A program made the position numbers and the translations under genes. Below, piece by piece: positions 12,589 through 24,278 of a DNA stretch of 64,000 bases. The notes under the pieces were generated by a model that saw nothing but the letters and a program-made list of their open reading frames with translations, had not been told where the DNA came from and made no database searches. The DNA comes from Coptis chinensis (lineage: Eukaryota > Streptophyta > Magnoliopsida > Ranunculales > Ranunculaceae): NCBI GenBank assembly GCA_015680905.1, contig CM027379.1, positions 89,923,501-89,987,500 on the forward strand, read 5' to 3'. Numbering within the stretch: position 1 is the stretch's first letter; the number at the start of each line of letters is the position of its first letter.

Positions 12589-13899
12589 ATCTTAAGGAAA
12601 GATCAACATGTCTATACCGCTGACACCACCACACCGATCAAAGAAACCAATTTCGAGTCATGGAAGTTACCGTCTATGAGAGATCTTTGCACCACTCTTG
12701 AATGCTCATGAACTTACCTAATGTGTCAAAGATTGAATCCTTCAACGGTTCACACTTCAAGAGATGGAGAGAAAGGGTGTTCACAGCCCTAGATGTACTC
12801 AACTATGCAAAGTATCTCACTGATACAGCACCCGTCACTTGTAACGTATAGGTTTCGCCCTAGGTGGAGGTGCAATCGCTTGGAAATCTTCTAAGCAGAC
12901 CTTGATAGCTCGTTCAACCATGGAGTCCGAGCTTATTGCTTTAGATAAATCAAGTGCTGAGGCTGAGTGGCTTAGAAACCTCTTGGCAGATCTTCCTATT
13001 GGTACAAAACCGCCTCAATGTACCTATGCATTTGTGGATCGGGGCCGCAATAGCAAAGGCAAAGAGCAAATTGTATAATGGGAAAAAGCGGGCATATTAA
13101 ATGCGAGACTACGCCTATATAAAAAATTTGCTGGAATCTGGAGTTGTGGCTCTAGATTATGTGAGATCAGATTTAAATTTGGCCGATCCTCTGACAAAAC
13201 CACTTAACAGGAGACAAGTGGTTGATACGTCGAGGGGGATGGGACTTTTGCCTTAGATAGAGGGCGACACTGACGGCAACCCCACCTATGTGATTGGAGA
13301 TCCCATGAAGTAGGTTCAAAGGGAAAAACAAGTCACCTCGTCGCTCTGGTATGCTATTGTCTTTCTTTGAGACGTCCCACCCTATGCCTAGATAGTATTA
13401 TTGTATACTTTGTATAACTTGAATAGCAATGAGAAAAGGATGAGTTATTTTACTCTTAATGGAATCCATAGTCCATTATTTTTATGAGATAGTGTATTTT
13501 AACTGCTATGTACACTTGATGGATATCCACCTACGTGAATGTAGAACTGGGTCGGTTCTTATGAGTATTCGTGCAAGTACTCTAGAGCATTCACATAACA
13601 CAAAAGGCGTATGAAGGGCCAAAAAGCGCAAACATCTTGAAACGGGCATATAATGAAAGAGCAATGTGGGTGCATGTCCTCTATTTTACTACAAGGGAAT
13701 GTTGGTTCAAAGATTTTTTAATCCACCACTTTCACGTATTATAAGACATGTTACCCTATGACTGGTTCAAGCCTGAAAAGTACCAGTATCTTATGCATTG
13801 TTTTTTCAATTCTCTCTGGCATTTTGTTAACCCATTTCTTTTGTAATATCCTATTCCAAAATAGTGGGGGACTATTAGTATTTTGAAATAGTGGGGGAT
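12589..13899 (+). pseudogene. Copia internal region: gag start fused to RNase H end
   Basis: After the LTR, 12730-12848 encodes a copia gag N-terminal segment (FNGSHFKRWRERVFTALDVL). At about 12855 the sequence jumps to the end of RNase H ([24 protein letters not shown], then ADPLTKPL at 13179-13202). Everything between, normally about 3.5-4 kb of protease, integrase and reverse transcriptase, is absent. Frame breaks occur, for example after 13074. A GTGGGGGAT polypurine tract abuts the 3' LTR, and a second similar AGTGGGGGA lies about 43 bp upstream. No consensus tRNA-Met primer site follows the 5' LTR. Confidence 0.85.
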
Positions 13900-14573
13900 T
13901 GTTGGAATATCTAATGAGTATTTCAAAATACTTGTGTGTTGTTTAGTCCCACATTGGTGAACCACCACTAGCAAGTGAGGTATATGAGGTGATCCTCTAG
14001 CATAAGGGCGTGCCCTTAGGGTACAAAGGCTTTTGTGTTAGGAGGGAGGACTCACCCAAAAAAGCCACGCACACCTTGTAGCGCCCGCCCATACCGAGCG
14101 AGTCGGCGCCGGTCGGTGTCGGTTCGGCTTGGGCTGATTGTCTAGTGGGTAGTGGATTACCAATTGCCTAAACTTGTAGTCGTGCTGCTGCTGCCTCTAT
14201 ATCGAGAGAGACAGAAGTCGTCCTGCTGCCTCTATACACCAGCGAATCCAATTCAAGAGAAAACCAGAAATCGTGAATACTCTATCAGTCTTCATCCCAC
14301 TTCTCATAAACAGAGATTCACACCTATTCTTCTTCTCTTCTTCCTGTCAGCCGCCAGAGAGAGTTATATTGCTGTTCTAGAGGGTAGTCTGTTCTAGTGC
14401 AAAGTCAGGCTACTGTTAACCATTGAATCCTGTGGAGGAAGACGCCTTTGTTGCCTTTCTCGCACCATTGGAAGGGGCGAAATCTTTCCTTAAGGACAGC
14501 CTAATCTGCGCCTTGGTTATTACCTTTTATTCTGTCATTGTCTTCTATTGTTTTCTTTTATCTGCATACAACA
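13900..14573 (+). repeat. 3' LTR of the copia element
   Basis: This LTR is 674 bp, from TGTTGGAATA to CATACAACA, directly followed by the target duplication GTCAG. Compared with the 5' LTR it lacks the ~150-bp TATA-containing segment and has a GC-rich stretch with GCGCCC and GCCGGT near 14080-14125 that the 5' LTR does not show. Confidence 0.9.
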
Positions 14574-14578
14574 GTCAG

Positions 14579-15166
14579 CTGGTGGTACGTTGACCAATTT
14601 CTCATACAGGATGTTCCTTGGCCTCCTATTCACATACACAACTTGAGCTTTTAGAGTAACCAATTTACATTGCATTTAATCTTTGTTGTGTAAGAAAATC
14701 CATGCATTGCTTAATATCTGGGTGTAGGGGTGACTTTGGATCTGATTAGGAAAAATTTCTGAATATTTTTGTTTTTGGATCTACATTTTTTTTTTCCAAA
14801 ATCAAAATTTTGAAAATTCAATCGGAAATTTTAGAATTGGAAAAAATTCGGCAAAAAAAATTGGAAAATCATTTCTCATCACTGCTTATTAATGCAATTC
14901 ATTCATCAACAATTTTAAACATGTAAATAAAATTATTCGGAAACCATTTTAAACTTGTTAATACATTGATTCGGTAAACACTTTCAACATGTTAATACAG
15001 ACTGAACAGAGCGAATATATATATTAGAACCAGATTCATTCATTTTCTGATTAATTTGGATAAAAGTTTTAGTTGCAAGATTTTGACTACCAAATGCTCT
15101 AAGTTAATTTTACAAGGCTTTACATAGATCCCTACACAACTACACACCTCAACATTTCATACTTAG
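14579..15166. other. Intergenic DNA with a hAT-like end fragment
   Basis: No gene is seen. TAGGGGTGACTTTGGATC at 14725-14742 matches the inverted form of the right end of the 4599-5892 element. The next ~150 bp share its AAAATTCGG-rich composition, so a truncated relative probably lies at about 14725-14870. No opposite end was found. Confidence 0.5.
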
Positions 15167-15673
15167 TGTTCTAAAAAATACTAGGCGGTAGTTGGGCAGT
15201 GGGAGAGCGCGTAGTGCCTAGGCTTTCTAGGCAATGCCTAGACGGGCTAGGCACTAGGCAGTTTTTTTTCTTAATATATATAGTAATACACACATATACT
15301 ACAAGAAATAAAGAAATTATTTACAATAACTCAAAAAATAAACACAAACAAAGATACTTATTACAAAAATGCGTAATAGTTGAGAAATATTAACTTCATA
15401 TAAAAACATACTCTTTATTATAGTGGCATATAATTTACATTAGACATAAGTCTTTTAAACTCATTCAAATCTTAATCCTACAAGGGCCTTTATTTTTTGA
15501 CATTTAATCATTCAAAAAAAAAAAAAAAAAAAAAAAGACCGCTTAGACCCGCCTAATCGGTCCTCCTAAATCCGCTTAGTCGGTCCACTAATTTTTTAAA
15601 CGACTAGGGCCTAAGCGAGTCGGTTGGGCACCGCCTAGCGCCTAAAGACTGCCTAGAACAATTTTTAGAACAA
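15167..15673. mobile_element. Foldback/MITE-like element with TAGGC-rich ends
   Basis: The left end (TGTTCTAAAAAATACTAGGC) and the right end read on the other strand (TTGTTCTAAAAATTGTTCTA) form imperfect terminal inverted repeats of about 45 bp that continue into CTAGGCGG / CCGCCTAG motifs. The ~400-bp interior is AT-rich with an A24-type run near 15514 and no coding frame. No clear target duplication was found, so the superfamily is not assigned. Confidence 0.65.
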
Positions 15674-15940
15674 TGTTCATATTATATATTGCTAGCTTCA
15701 GGGCCAGCCGTAGGCCTATGCCGTCTAAGGCTTTGCATAGCCCCCAATATAAACAAAAGAAAAAGGCCCCGTGAAGCTCTTATTAGAAACCCAGACAAAA
15801 GTCCAATTTTTCAGACTTTGCATTGGGCCCTTTGAAACAAAGGGCCGGCCTTGGCTTCAGTACCTTGTTAAAATCCGATTCCATTTTTCTTGTTTTTATT
15901 TGATTTCTCTATCTATCCTCCCGTCTTATCGAATTTCTTA
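15674..15940. other. Intergenic DNA between foldback element and Helitron H1
   Basis: No gene is seen. GGGCCAGCC at about 15702 and GGGCCGGCC at about 15843 bound a GC-rich stretch that looks like another short repeat, but its boundaries are not clear. Confidence 0.35.
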
Positions 15941-16297
15941 TCTATATAACAAATTAGGGAAGGGTCTCCATCCATCCTACGGTCACAAACACATTCTCAC
16001 AGTTTCACCCTGCTTATGACATGGCGGGATCTAAGGCTATTAAGTGGTATGTCTCTTTACTTGCCACAGACCGGCCCATAGTATCGCGATAACCCACGCT
16101 TCCTCCTTTTCTTTTCTCCAAACAAACCCCTCATCACTCCAATTCTGTTTTTTGTGTTTGTGGAACACTCCAAATTACTGAGATTACTGAGATTGAAAGC
16201 AAAGTGCGCCTTCACTGAGATCAAATTACTGAGATTGAAAGCAACAACGACATTCAGCACTAAAGGTAAGAAAAAAATTCAGCCTTTCGACTATAGT

Positions 16298-16412
16298 GCA
16301 GCATGTCACCAACACGAACAGTAGTAATTGTTCTGTAACTATATGAATAGACATGAGGAGCAGCAGCATGTCACCAACACGAACAGTAGTAATTGTTCTG
16401 TAGCTATATGAA
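16298..16412. repeat. Two-copy tandem repeat, period 65 bp
   Basis: A ~50-bp segment starting GCAGCATGTCACCAACACGA occurs at 16298 and 16363 with one mismatch visible. It lies in the non-coding 5' part of Helitron H1. Confidence 0.85.
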
Positions 16413-16711
16413 TGAGGATGTGTCAAAGTGTCAGTAGCCTGGTACTTATTTTTCAGCACTGTACCGCCTGGGGCTATAGGCCGTCTCAGACAAAAACCTT
16501 CCCCACAATACCAGATTCACTTATCTTGTTTGGTCAGTTACAACTTAAGCCTTACACTTGTCCAGTTGGTACGTGGTGTGATTGGCAAAATCATTTGACA
16601 TATTTCTCTGTATGTCTACCTATGATTGCAAGTTGACTCATCTTTACATGTATTGCGTGTATATCCTAGCTTGTTAATTAGGCGTTTTCAATATACTTTG
16701 CTTAATTTGGG

Positions 16712-17030
16712 TGTTCAATATGTTCTTATTGATCTATATTGTCGTGTTTTATGATATGGGTTCGAGTAGTACTTACGCTTATAATACTAAGGAGTTTGGA
16801 AAGATGGTGTCTGCGAGGAATCAGTTTCAGGTATGTTTTTTATTTTACTTAATTTGATGGTAATGAGTTTCGGCGTTCAATATGTTCTTACTGATCTATA
16901 TTGTCGTGTTTTATGATATGGGTTCGAGTAGTACTGCGAGGAATCAGTTTCAGGTATGTTTTTTATTTTATAGAATAGATGTGGATTAGTATTTACTTGA
17001 TTTGATGGTAATGAGTTTCACGTTTATAAC
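16712..17030. repeat. Two-copy tandem duplication, period ~163 bp
   Basis: The block starting GTTCAATATGTTCTTA at 16712 recurs at 16875. Both copies include GATATGGGTTCGAGTAGTAC, CGAGGAATCAGTTTCAGGTA and TTTGATGGTAATGAGTTTC, in the same order. The second copy lacks about 35 bp and gains about 25 bp. It lies inside the 5' part of H1. Confidence 0.85.
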
Positions 17031-17633
17031 ACTTGCCTATGCAAATGTTATTATTAGAAGCATAATAGTTTAATGCCCAACCAATCCTATATTTCTGTTA
17101 AGGATGATTTTGATTGATATTGTATATCGTAGTATAAATGCTGTTCCCAATTTTTTTGTAGTTTCTATAGTAGATAACATAAGAACGTTCTATGTTGAGG
17201 ACTTTAGGCAACATGTATTTGTAGTTTCTATAGTAAATAACAAAAATAATAACCGAAAATCACAATGGCGTACATTTATTATTCAATGTATTTGTAGTTT
17301 CAATCATTATAAAAACACAACAACATACATTTATTATTCAATTTTTTTTATACTCATGCATTATATGAAAATTATTCAATTTTTTTTTATACTCATGCAT
17401 TATATGAAAAATTATCCTCATTCTAGCTTTCACATAATGTAATTATAGCTATGTTACGTAGACATGTATCCTTGCTGGACATGTATTCTTTCTGTGGCAT
17501 CTTACTGCATCTTCTAAGGATTGCACTATCAAAAATCAATGTTTCTTATAGTTTCTTATAGCTAATAACCATTCCTTCTCTTTTCTCCGTTTTTAAATTT
17601 TGAGTGTACAATTTCTATGAAGGATTGAACTTG

Positions 17634-18222
17634 ATGGTGGACAAGGGAAAACGGCCAATGGACCCATTTAAGGATCCTCCGAACAAAAAAATTAAATATT
17701 CGATTCCTGCAATAGATAGGTTAAACCTTCAACCACCTCCTGGCTTCCAGGTATTCTTGTTGTTTCTATTACATTGGTTCGTTAATCCACATGGTACTTA
17801 TTTCTTACTGGTCTCATGATTTATATGTTTGCTGGGTTATGTATATAGCATCCAAACGGACCAACCCTAGACAAGGGAAAACACCCAATGGACCCTTCTC
17901 TTGATCCTTCGAACCGGCCGAAAAACACTTTTATCCCTCTCCAAGATAGACTCAACCTTCAACCACCTCGTGGCTTTCAGGTAATTGAATTGCGGTCTTA
18001 TGTAATTTATTATACTTACTGTTGACATTGCACATCAAGTTTGCTTTTATATTTTCTCCTTCTCTAACTTTCTCTTCGTTCTTTATATAGTGGCCAGACC
18101 GACCAAACCTACAAAACAGAAAGCGCCCACTGGACCATTCTCTTGATCCTCTTAACAAGAAAAAATGTGTCTCTGTCCCTCCACAAGATAGGCTTACCCT
18201 CCACCAACCTCATAGTTTTCAG
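17634..18222 (+). other. Triplicated proline-rich exon of Helitron H1
   Basis: Three units at 17634-17750, 17849-17980 and 18091-18222 encode variants of one ~40-residue peptide with the pattern GKRPMDP, then DPPN/DPSN/DPLN, then QDRLNLQPPPGFQ. Units 2 and 3 are preceded by an AG acceptor, and all three end in CAG followed by GTA. They therefore look like tandemly duplicated exons rather than an internal protein repeat. Linkers of about 100 bp do not code. Related single units occur in H2 at 31741-31857 and 37309-37423. The function of the peptide is unknown; it lies upstream of the Rep-helicase region. Confidence 0.7.
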
Positions 18223-18640
18223 GTACTAATACTCCTACAATGTTTCCCTCTCATTATCTACCCAATTATCCTCTTTTTCTATTTTCTTATTCTTTACCTA
18301 TTTGCTATGTCACTTGTATACCTTATCTTCGGGTCTTTCTTTACATATGGGACTTCATCGATACAAATATTGCCATATCTTTATCTTCGTTTCTTTGCAT
18401 ATTGAAATTGAAATAGAGATGAGTTTCCTAATTTGTTATATAGAATATAGATTTTATCTTTGGAAATTTGGTTTATGTTTATGTTTATCTCTATTTTCAA
18501 TTTCTATTTCTATTTCAGATCCTCTATGCTCTTATCCAATTACACCAACTTATCTCAATTCGCCAATTGCGGACAATTTGCCCAATCAGTACAACCATCC
18601 CTTCTCCTATCAAAGACATTAAGCCTAACAAATAGAATTA

Positions 18641-18720
18641 TTGCACAAAGATGCTCGAAGGGAAAGGGAAAAATTGAATAAACGAATGGGCATCAAGCAA
18701 TGGCCCATCGATTGTCCGGG
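18641..18720 (+). pseudogene. H1 N-terminal basic segment (RREREKLNKR)
   Basis: The codons around 18652-18687 give DARREREKLNKRMG, matching the H2 segment RARREREKNLKQ at 32249-32284. Helitron N-termini commonly carry such an Arg/Lys/Glu-rich helix. The flanks up to 19390 hold further short, interrupted proline-rich reading stretches, probably more exons of the same gene. Exon boundaries could not be fixed. Confidence 0.5.
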
Positions 18721-19390
18721 TTTTGTGGTGTATGTCCACCCTCCAATTCGGGAACTCCACCTCGATTGGCCGGACTTCCACCTCAAGATAGTCCAATCAC
18801 ACCTCATACCACATCAACTAAACGACTCAATTCTATGAAATCTCTTCGAACGTCTCTCTCTGCTCTTAATCCTATTAGGTTATTTACACTGCCAGAAGAA
18901 TGTACTCATGTTGATTCAGCACCTGTAAGCAACAGGTGAGTCTTGTATTTCACTTTATTGGTTTTCCTTCCAATCCAATTCACACCTCACCCTTATTATC
19001 TGTCTACAACACATGTATTCTTAACTCTGGTGGTGCGTTACCAAATAATGCAATTCCAACTTTCAGAAATGAGTCATTTGCATCAACGTCGTCTTACCAA
19101 AATGCAAGGTATAGCACCACAAAGCTCTTTACAACTTTCTCTTCATATTTTCTACTTTTCAATACCAAACTTTCAATATTTTCTTACCCATATAAGCTCC
19201 CTTGCAATGCGTGTAACCTCATTTCGTCTACATCAAGCTTTCTTGTATTTAATACCACATTTACCAAGTCTCGGTTCTGAGTCAATATCAGCTGACCAAA
19301 ATGCTAGGTAATTTCTTCACATAAATGTTTGCAATAATAATAAATTGTTTACACCTCAGTCTAAATCCTTTTAATACTTCATTCTTGCGT

Positions 19391-22300
19391 AGACCGCAGT
19401 CATTCCAGCATACTGCACAACCGTTCTCTGAACGTGCTGATACCATGAGTGAAGATGACGATGAAGAGGCACTCGACTACAATGGGGATGTTCACACGAC
19501 TCTTAATCCTAACCGCCCAGTTGAACAAGGAAGACACTACTTGGGGAAAATGGACGTTCAATGTCCATTTTGTAAGGCACTTCATTGGATGGATGAACGA
19601 TTATCAAAGTCATCGCTGTCACGTCCTCTTTTTGGGAGATGTTGTTTACAAGGAAAGATAAAGTGTCCTCCTTTGCAACCACTGCCTCCTGCCCTTAAAG
19701 CCTTATACGATGGGAATGATCGGAAGTCAAAGTCATTTCGGAGATATATGCGACAATATAATCAAGCTTTTGCATTTACAAGTCTTGGAGTACAAGAACA
19801 CTTATTTGCTGGACGGGGTCCAAGGCCTTTCACTATTCACGGTGAACTGCGACATCGCACAGGAGCTTTAATTCCTGACGCGGGATATCAAGCTACTTAT
19901 TCTCAACTTTATATCTATGATCCCAGTGCTGCACTAGCTGTCCGTCAACTTCGTAATCCTAAGCTCAACACGGATGTCTTGAAAATCATTCAAGTTACTA
20001 TGCTCCAATATAACCGCTTTTCTGATACATATCGCCACGCATATGATGTTCTTAGATTAGCTTCTTCTGAGCATGGTGAGGACTTCAATGTACCTGCTTA
20101 TTTACATTACACTGCTTCACGAGGGCCGGTCGTATTAACTTACCAACAAGCAGATGAGGTTCTTTGTCATTTTACCGGTGATGGCGGTGAAGCGAGCAAG
20201 TATGAGAGACATTGTTATTTATCTTAAAGGAGGGCAAGAATTCATGCAAATTAGTGAGTGTCATCCAGCTTACTTACCATTACATTATGTCCTATTGTTT
20301 CCCCATGGGGAGCTTGGATGGACACCTGAATTGCGGCGTTGGGACTCTTCAACCGCTACCACCACTAATGATCGCCTAACGGATGAATTTTTATTCTTAT
20401 CTATCGCTTTTTGCAAGCACTACGAGTACTTTCGGCCTATTTTGGCGAGGGAGAAAGTTGTTTGAGGAGTTTGTGGTGGGACGGATGGGCATCAACCGAA
20501 AGCAAAACAAAATGCGCTTACTATAGGCAACAACAAGACAAGCTTCGTGAGTAACTATATCAAGGTATCATCGATGTGTCACCGATCACCGATCTTTGTC
20601 GATCCAAATCAGATTGGAAGGCGAAGTCGCACTACCATCATCCTGTAGCGGCAGCCCTAGGCATATGTTTGAAATTTTTCAAGACTCCATGGCAATTACA
20701 CGTTACAACCACCATCCAGACATATTCCTCACAATGACTGCAAACCCCCAGTGGACGGAAATTCTTGAAGCATTGTTTACAAACCAAACTGCTTATGATC
20801 GCCCGGAGGTGGTTGCCCATGCATTTGAATTGAAATGAAGAGCTTTGATGGAAGTAATAAAGAAGTGTGGCGTCCTTGGTATGGCAGTTGCTCATGTTTA
20901 CACCATTGAGTTCCAGAAACGTGGTCTGCCACATATGCATGCACTTATATATCTTCGACATTCGGACAAGATCCGAAAGTGCCTCTGACAAGTCGATCGC
21001 GATTGTATCTGCGGAATTCCCGATCGACAATCGAGCCTGAATTATTTCAGATGATTGTACTAAGATGTATGGTTCATGGCCCATGTGGGCTTAACAATCC
21101 AAACTCTCCTTGCATGGTTAATCGTCAATGTAAATATCACTATCCCCGAAGCCACGCATTGTACAACTATGGATACAAATGGATATGCTCTCTACCGTCG
21201 CCGTGACAATGGGAAGTCTTATTTTGTTAGAGAACATTCAGTTGATAATAGAAATGTTGTTCCTTACAATCCTTACCTTTCTAAGATGTTTGACTGCCAT
21301 ATTAATGTTGAAGTTTGTGCAGGTATTTACTTGTGTGAAATACATTCACAAGTACATATTTAAAGGTAATGACAGGACAACAATTGTGTTGAATGAATTG
21401 GATGAGATCAAGCAATATTTGGATGCGCGAGATATATTGGGCCACCTGAAGCTGCTGTGAGATTGTTAGGAATTTCTCTGCACGAGGAAATTCCAACAGT
21501 TGTGAGATTAGCCCTTCATCTCCCTGGAATGCATCGTGTTGTGTATAATGCTAATGAGTCCATGCATGATATACGGGCTAGGGCAGCGAGGCAACGGTCA
21601 ACTCTTACTGCATTTTTTGATTGTTGCACTTCAGATTCGCGTGCAAGGGGGCTCACATATCAACAAGTGCCAGAACACTACGTTTGGATAAAGCAACACC
21701 AAATTTGGAAATTCAGGGCACAGGGGTTTGCTATTGGTAGAATGTATTTCGCGAGTCCTAATTCTGGTGAAAGATTTTACTTACCCTTGCTTCTACTTCT
21801 AACCGTCGTGAAAGGGCCACAGTCCTTTAATGATCTAAAAAGGACTGGTACTGATTTACATCCAACTTTCAAAGAAGCATGTATTGCATGCGGACTTCTT
21901 GAGGATGATAGTGAATGGGTGCAGTGTCTGCAAGAGGCCTCAACCATGCAAACTGGTTATCATCTTCGTCGACTATTCTCAGGTTATTCTCGAATGCAAT
22001 CCTCTATATCCCCAAACATTGTGGCATGATTTTTGGGAGAGTATCCGTGGACGACCTCTCACACAAACTTTGCACCATCTTCAACATTCCAGAACCTACC
22101 GAAGCTCAGGTCCAAGATTATGGTTTATTTCTTCTAAATGAGATTCTCATAGAGTCAGATAAACTGCTCATTAATTTTCCTCCTATGCCACTATCAACCA
22201 CCAATTGGAACTCGACCGTTGGTAACCGACTTATATGGGACCAACGACAATTTCAATATGATCCACAAACTGAAAAAGCACATGGCAACAGAGTTCATTT

Positions 22301-23758
22301 AAATGTTGAGCAACACTTTCGACATATAAAGCGATCCCCGGATTACGTTTACGAAATCAAGGGACACTCTTCTTTTGAATGGGGCAGCGAGGGGACAGGC
22401 AAGACTTTTGTCTATAACACCATTGCTGATACGCGGTCGGATTGAGGGACATATTGTTATTATGGTGGCTTCATCCGGAATAGGCTGCGTTGCTATTGGG
22501 GCGGTCGGATTGCTTTCACTCAACCTTTTGCATCCCAATCGACATTCTTGATACCTCGGTTTGTGGGTTCAATAAGAATTCACCGCATGCTCACTTATTC
22601 AGGGAAACTAAACTTATTATTTGGGATGAGGTCCCAATGCAAAACAAGTTCTATGTTGAGGCAGTTGATCGGACGCTTCGGGATACTTGCAACAATAATA
22701 AGCCTTTCGGTGGAATTACAGTTGTTCTTGGTGGTGACTTTCGCCAATGCCTTCCAGTTATACCCAAAGGGGTGCGTGAACAAATTGTGCGTGCTTCTTT
22801 GCGGTGTTCTTTCCTCTGGAATCATATTCGGGTTCTAACTTTGGTACAAAACATGAGATTAGAACATGGGAACTCTGCAAATATAGGTTTCGCAAATTTC
22901 TTGATGGAGGTAACCACTTATGTATTCTGCTTTCTCCTCCTTTGTTTCAAACTTATATCCATTAATCTTTTTTTGTCTTCCTTCGTTTAGATTGGAAGTG
23001 ATCCAAGTGAGACGGTGGAACTGCCATCGACAATTCGTCAATGTGCAGATCTTCGAGAACTAATTTCTGCTACATACCCTCATCTGAATCATGCTGCCAC
23101 GGTCACCCCAGGATATTTAACTGAGCGTACAATTCTTTCGGCACGCAATGATGATGTCAATGAAATTAATGCAACAGCTTTGAATATGTTCCCAGGAGAA
23201 ACTACTATCTTTCTAGCTGCCGACAAGATGGAGGATGCAGAAGCAAATAATCCAACCAATATTAATCAATACCCAAATGAGTACCTAAACACACTTGATC
23301 CAACTGGTCTGCCACCATTTCGCCTGAACCTGAAAGTTGGTAGTCCTATAATGTTGTTGCGAAATATTGCTCCCAGAGATGGACTATGCAATGGAACCCG
23401 ATTGGTAGTGGTACAATGCAAACCACACGTTCTTTTTTCCAGAATTTTAACTGGTGAAAAACAGGGCAATGAAGCTTTTATTCCAAGGATATCTTTGTCA
23501 CCGTCATCTTCCGATTTTCCTTTCCATATGACGAGAAGACAATTTCCAGTTCGATTGGCCTATTCAATGACTATTAATAAGTCTCAAGGACAATCAGTGA
23601 AGTATGTTGGTATTGACCTCCGCACGGAAGTTTTCAGTCATGGTCAATTGTATGTGGCCCTCTCAAGATGCACTTCGGCGGACCGGATCAGCATTCTTCT
23701 ACCTCCAAATGCAGAAAGTCAAACCGCAAATGTGGTATACCCAGAAGTTTTGCTATAA
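19391..23758 (+). pseudogene. Helitron H1 Rep-helicase (RepHel), broken
   Basis: This is the rolling-circle transposase of H1, interrupted by stops and frameshifts. It starts with an acidic stretch and a CPFCKALHW zinc-finger-like motif (about 19560). Then come ALKALYDGNDRKSKSFR, FAFTSLG, GPRPFTIHGELRHRTG and YSQLYIYDPSAAL. The HUH endonuclease motif PHMHALIYL has its HxH codons at 20932-20940. A tyrosine-containing Rep segment (KYIHKYIFKG) is readable near 21336-21370 across frames. The PIF1/RecD-like helicase follows: Walker A EGTGKTF (about 22390), [26 protein letters not shown], an 80-bp intron near 22910-22990, then [20 protein letters not shown] and [13 protein letters not shown] before the stop at 23758. 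Visible damage includes TGA at 20836 where H2 has CGA, a frameshift near 20160 and scrambling near 22440-22560. It cannot make a full-length protein. Confidence 0.9.
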
Positions 23759-23811
23759 ACCTCTTAAACAACAAAAGTGTAATTTCCCTTTTCCCGCTTA
23801 GTTGATTTGAC

Positions 23812-24006
23812 AGGATTCAATATTAAAGAAAAATAGGTAGGCTATGCCCAAATACAAAAACCACCAACCTACATTTATTTTTGTCAACGTCAAATTCTAT
23901 ATGATTTTTTTTTTATGATCTGACCGCAACTAAATATAATTTCCATTGTTTTTGAACGTTGGCTTTAGCTTGGTGTTGATATGTTTAGTTACTTAATGAC
24001 ACTTTT
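23812..24006. repeat. Left copy of a ~195-bp direct repeat flanking captured genes
   Basis: This stretch, beginning AGGATTCAATATT, is about 90% identical by eye to 29528-29723. Shared stretches include ACATTTATTTTTGTCAACG, AAATTCTATATGATTTTTTT, TTCCATTGTTTTTGAACGTT and TTTAGCTTGGTGTTGATATG. It starts 53 bp after the H1 helicase stop. The repeat does not code. Confidence 0.9.
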
Positions 24007-24278
24007 GCTCTAGATTTTTATTATAACAAATGCATCAACTGATATGCATTTTATATCTACTTTTCAGGTTTTGCATCCGAAGAATCTTTTTGGACTGACG
24101 TTACATTTTAATTACCGCTACTTTGAAACGGATGCTCCTAAAGGTACTCTATTTGCATTGTTATATTATTACTCCAATTTATACTTTCCATGGATATGTG
24201 TCAATGAATTCGTTTCTCATATACCAAGGTAAGGTACTTCTGTTTTCCCCAGTCAATGGCAATGATCATTATTTGCAG

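Larger units (their letters stand above)
11784..14573 (+). mobile_element. Ty1/copia LTR retrotransposon, internally deleted
   Basis: Two LTRs (11784-12588 and 13900-14573) bound a 1.3-kb interior, and the whole is flanked by the identical 5 bp GTCAG (11779-11783 and 14574-14578). Both LTRs start TGTTGGAAT and end ACAACA. Protease, integrase and reverse transcriptase are missing, so the element cannot move alone. It is on the same strand as the neighbouring GT47 gene, 1.2 kb downstream of it. Confidence 0.93.

Noticed and set aside
12435-12623. Small gene over the 5' LTR end of the copia element
   Set aside because: The open frame crosses the LTR boundary and has no homologous counterpart in the 3' LTR; it is chance.
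20638-21084. 148-residue open frame on the minus strand
   Set aside because: It is antisense to the H1 Rep domain, whose HUH motif is read on the plus strand.
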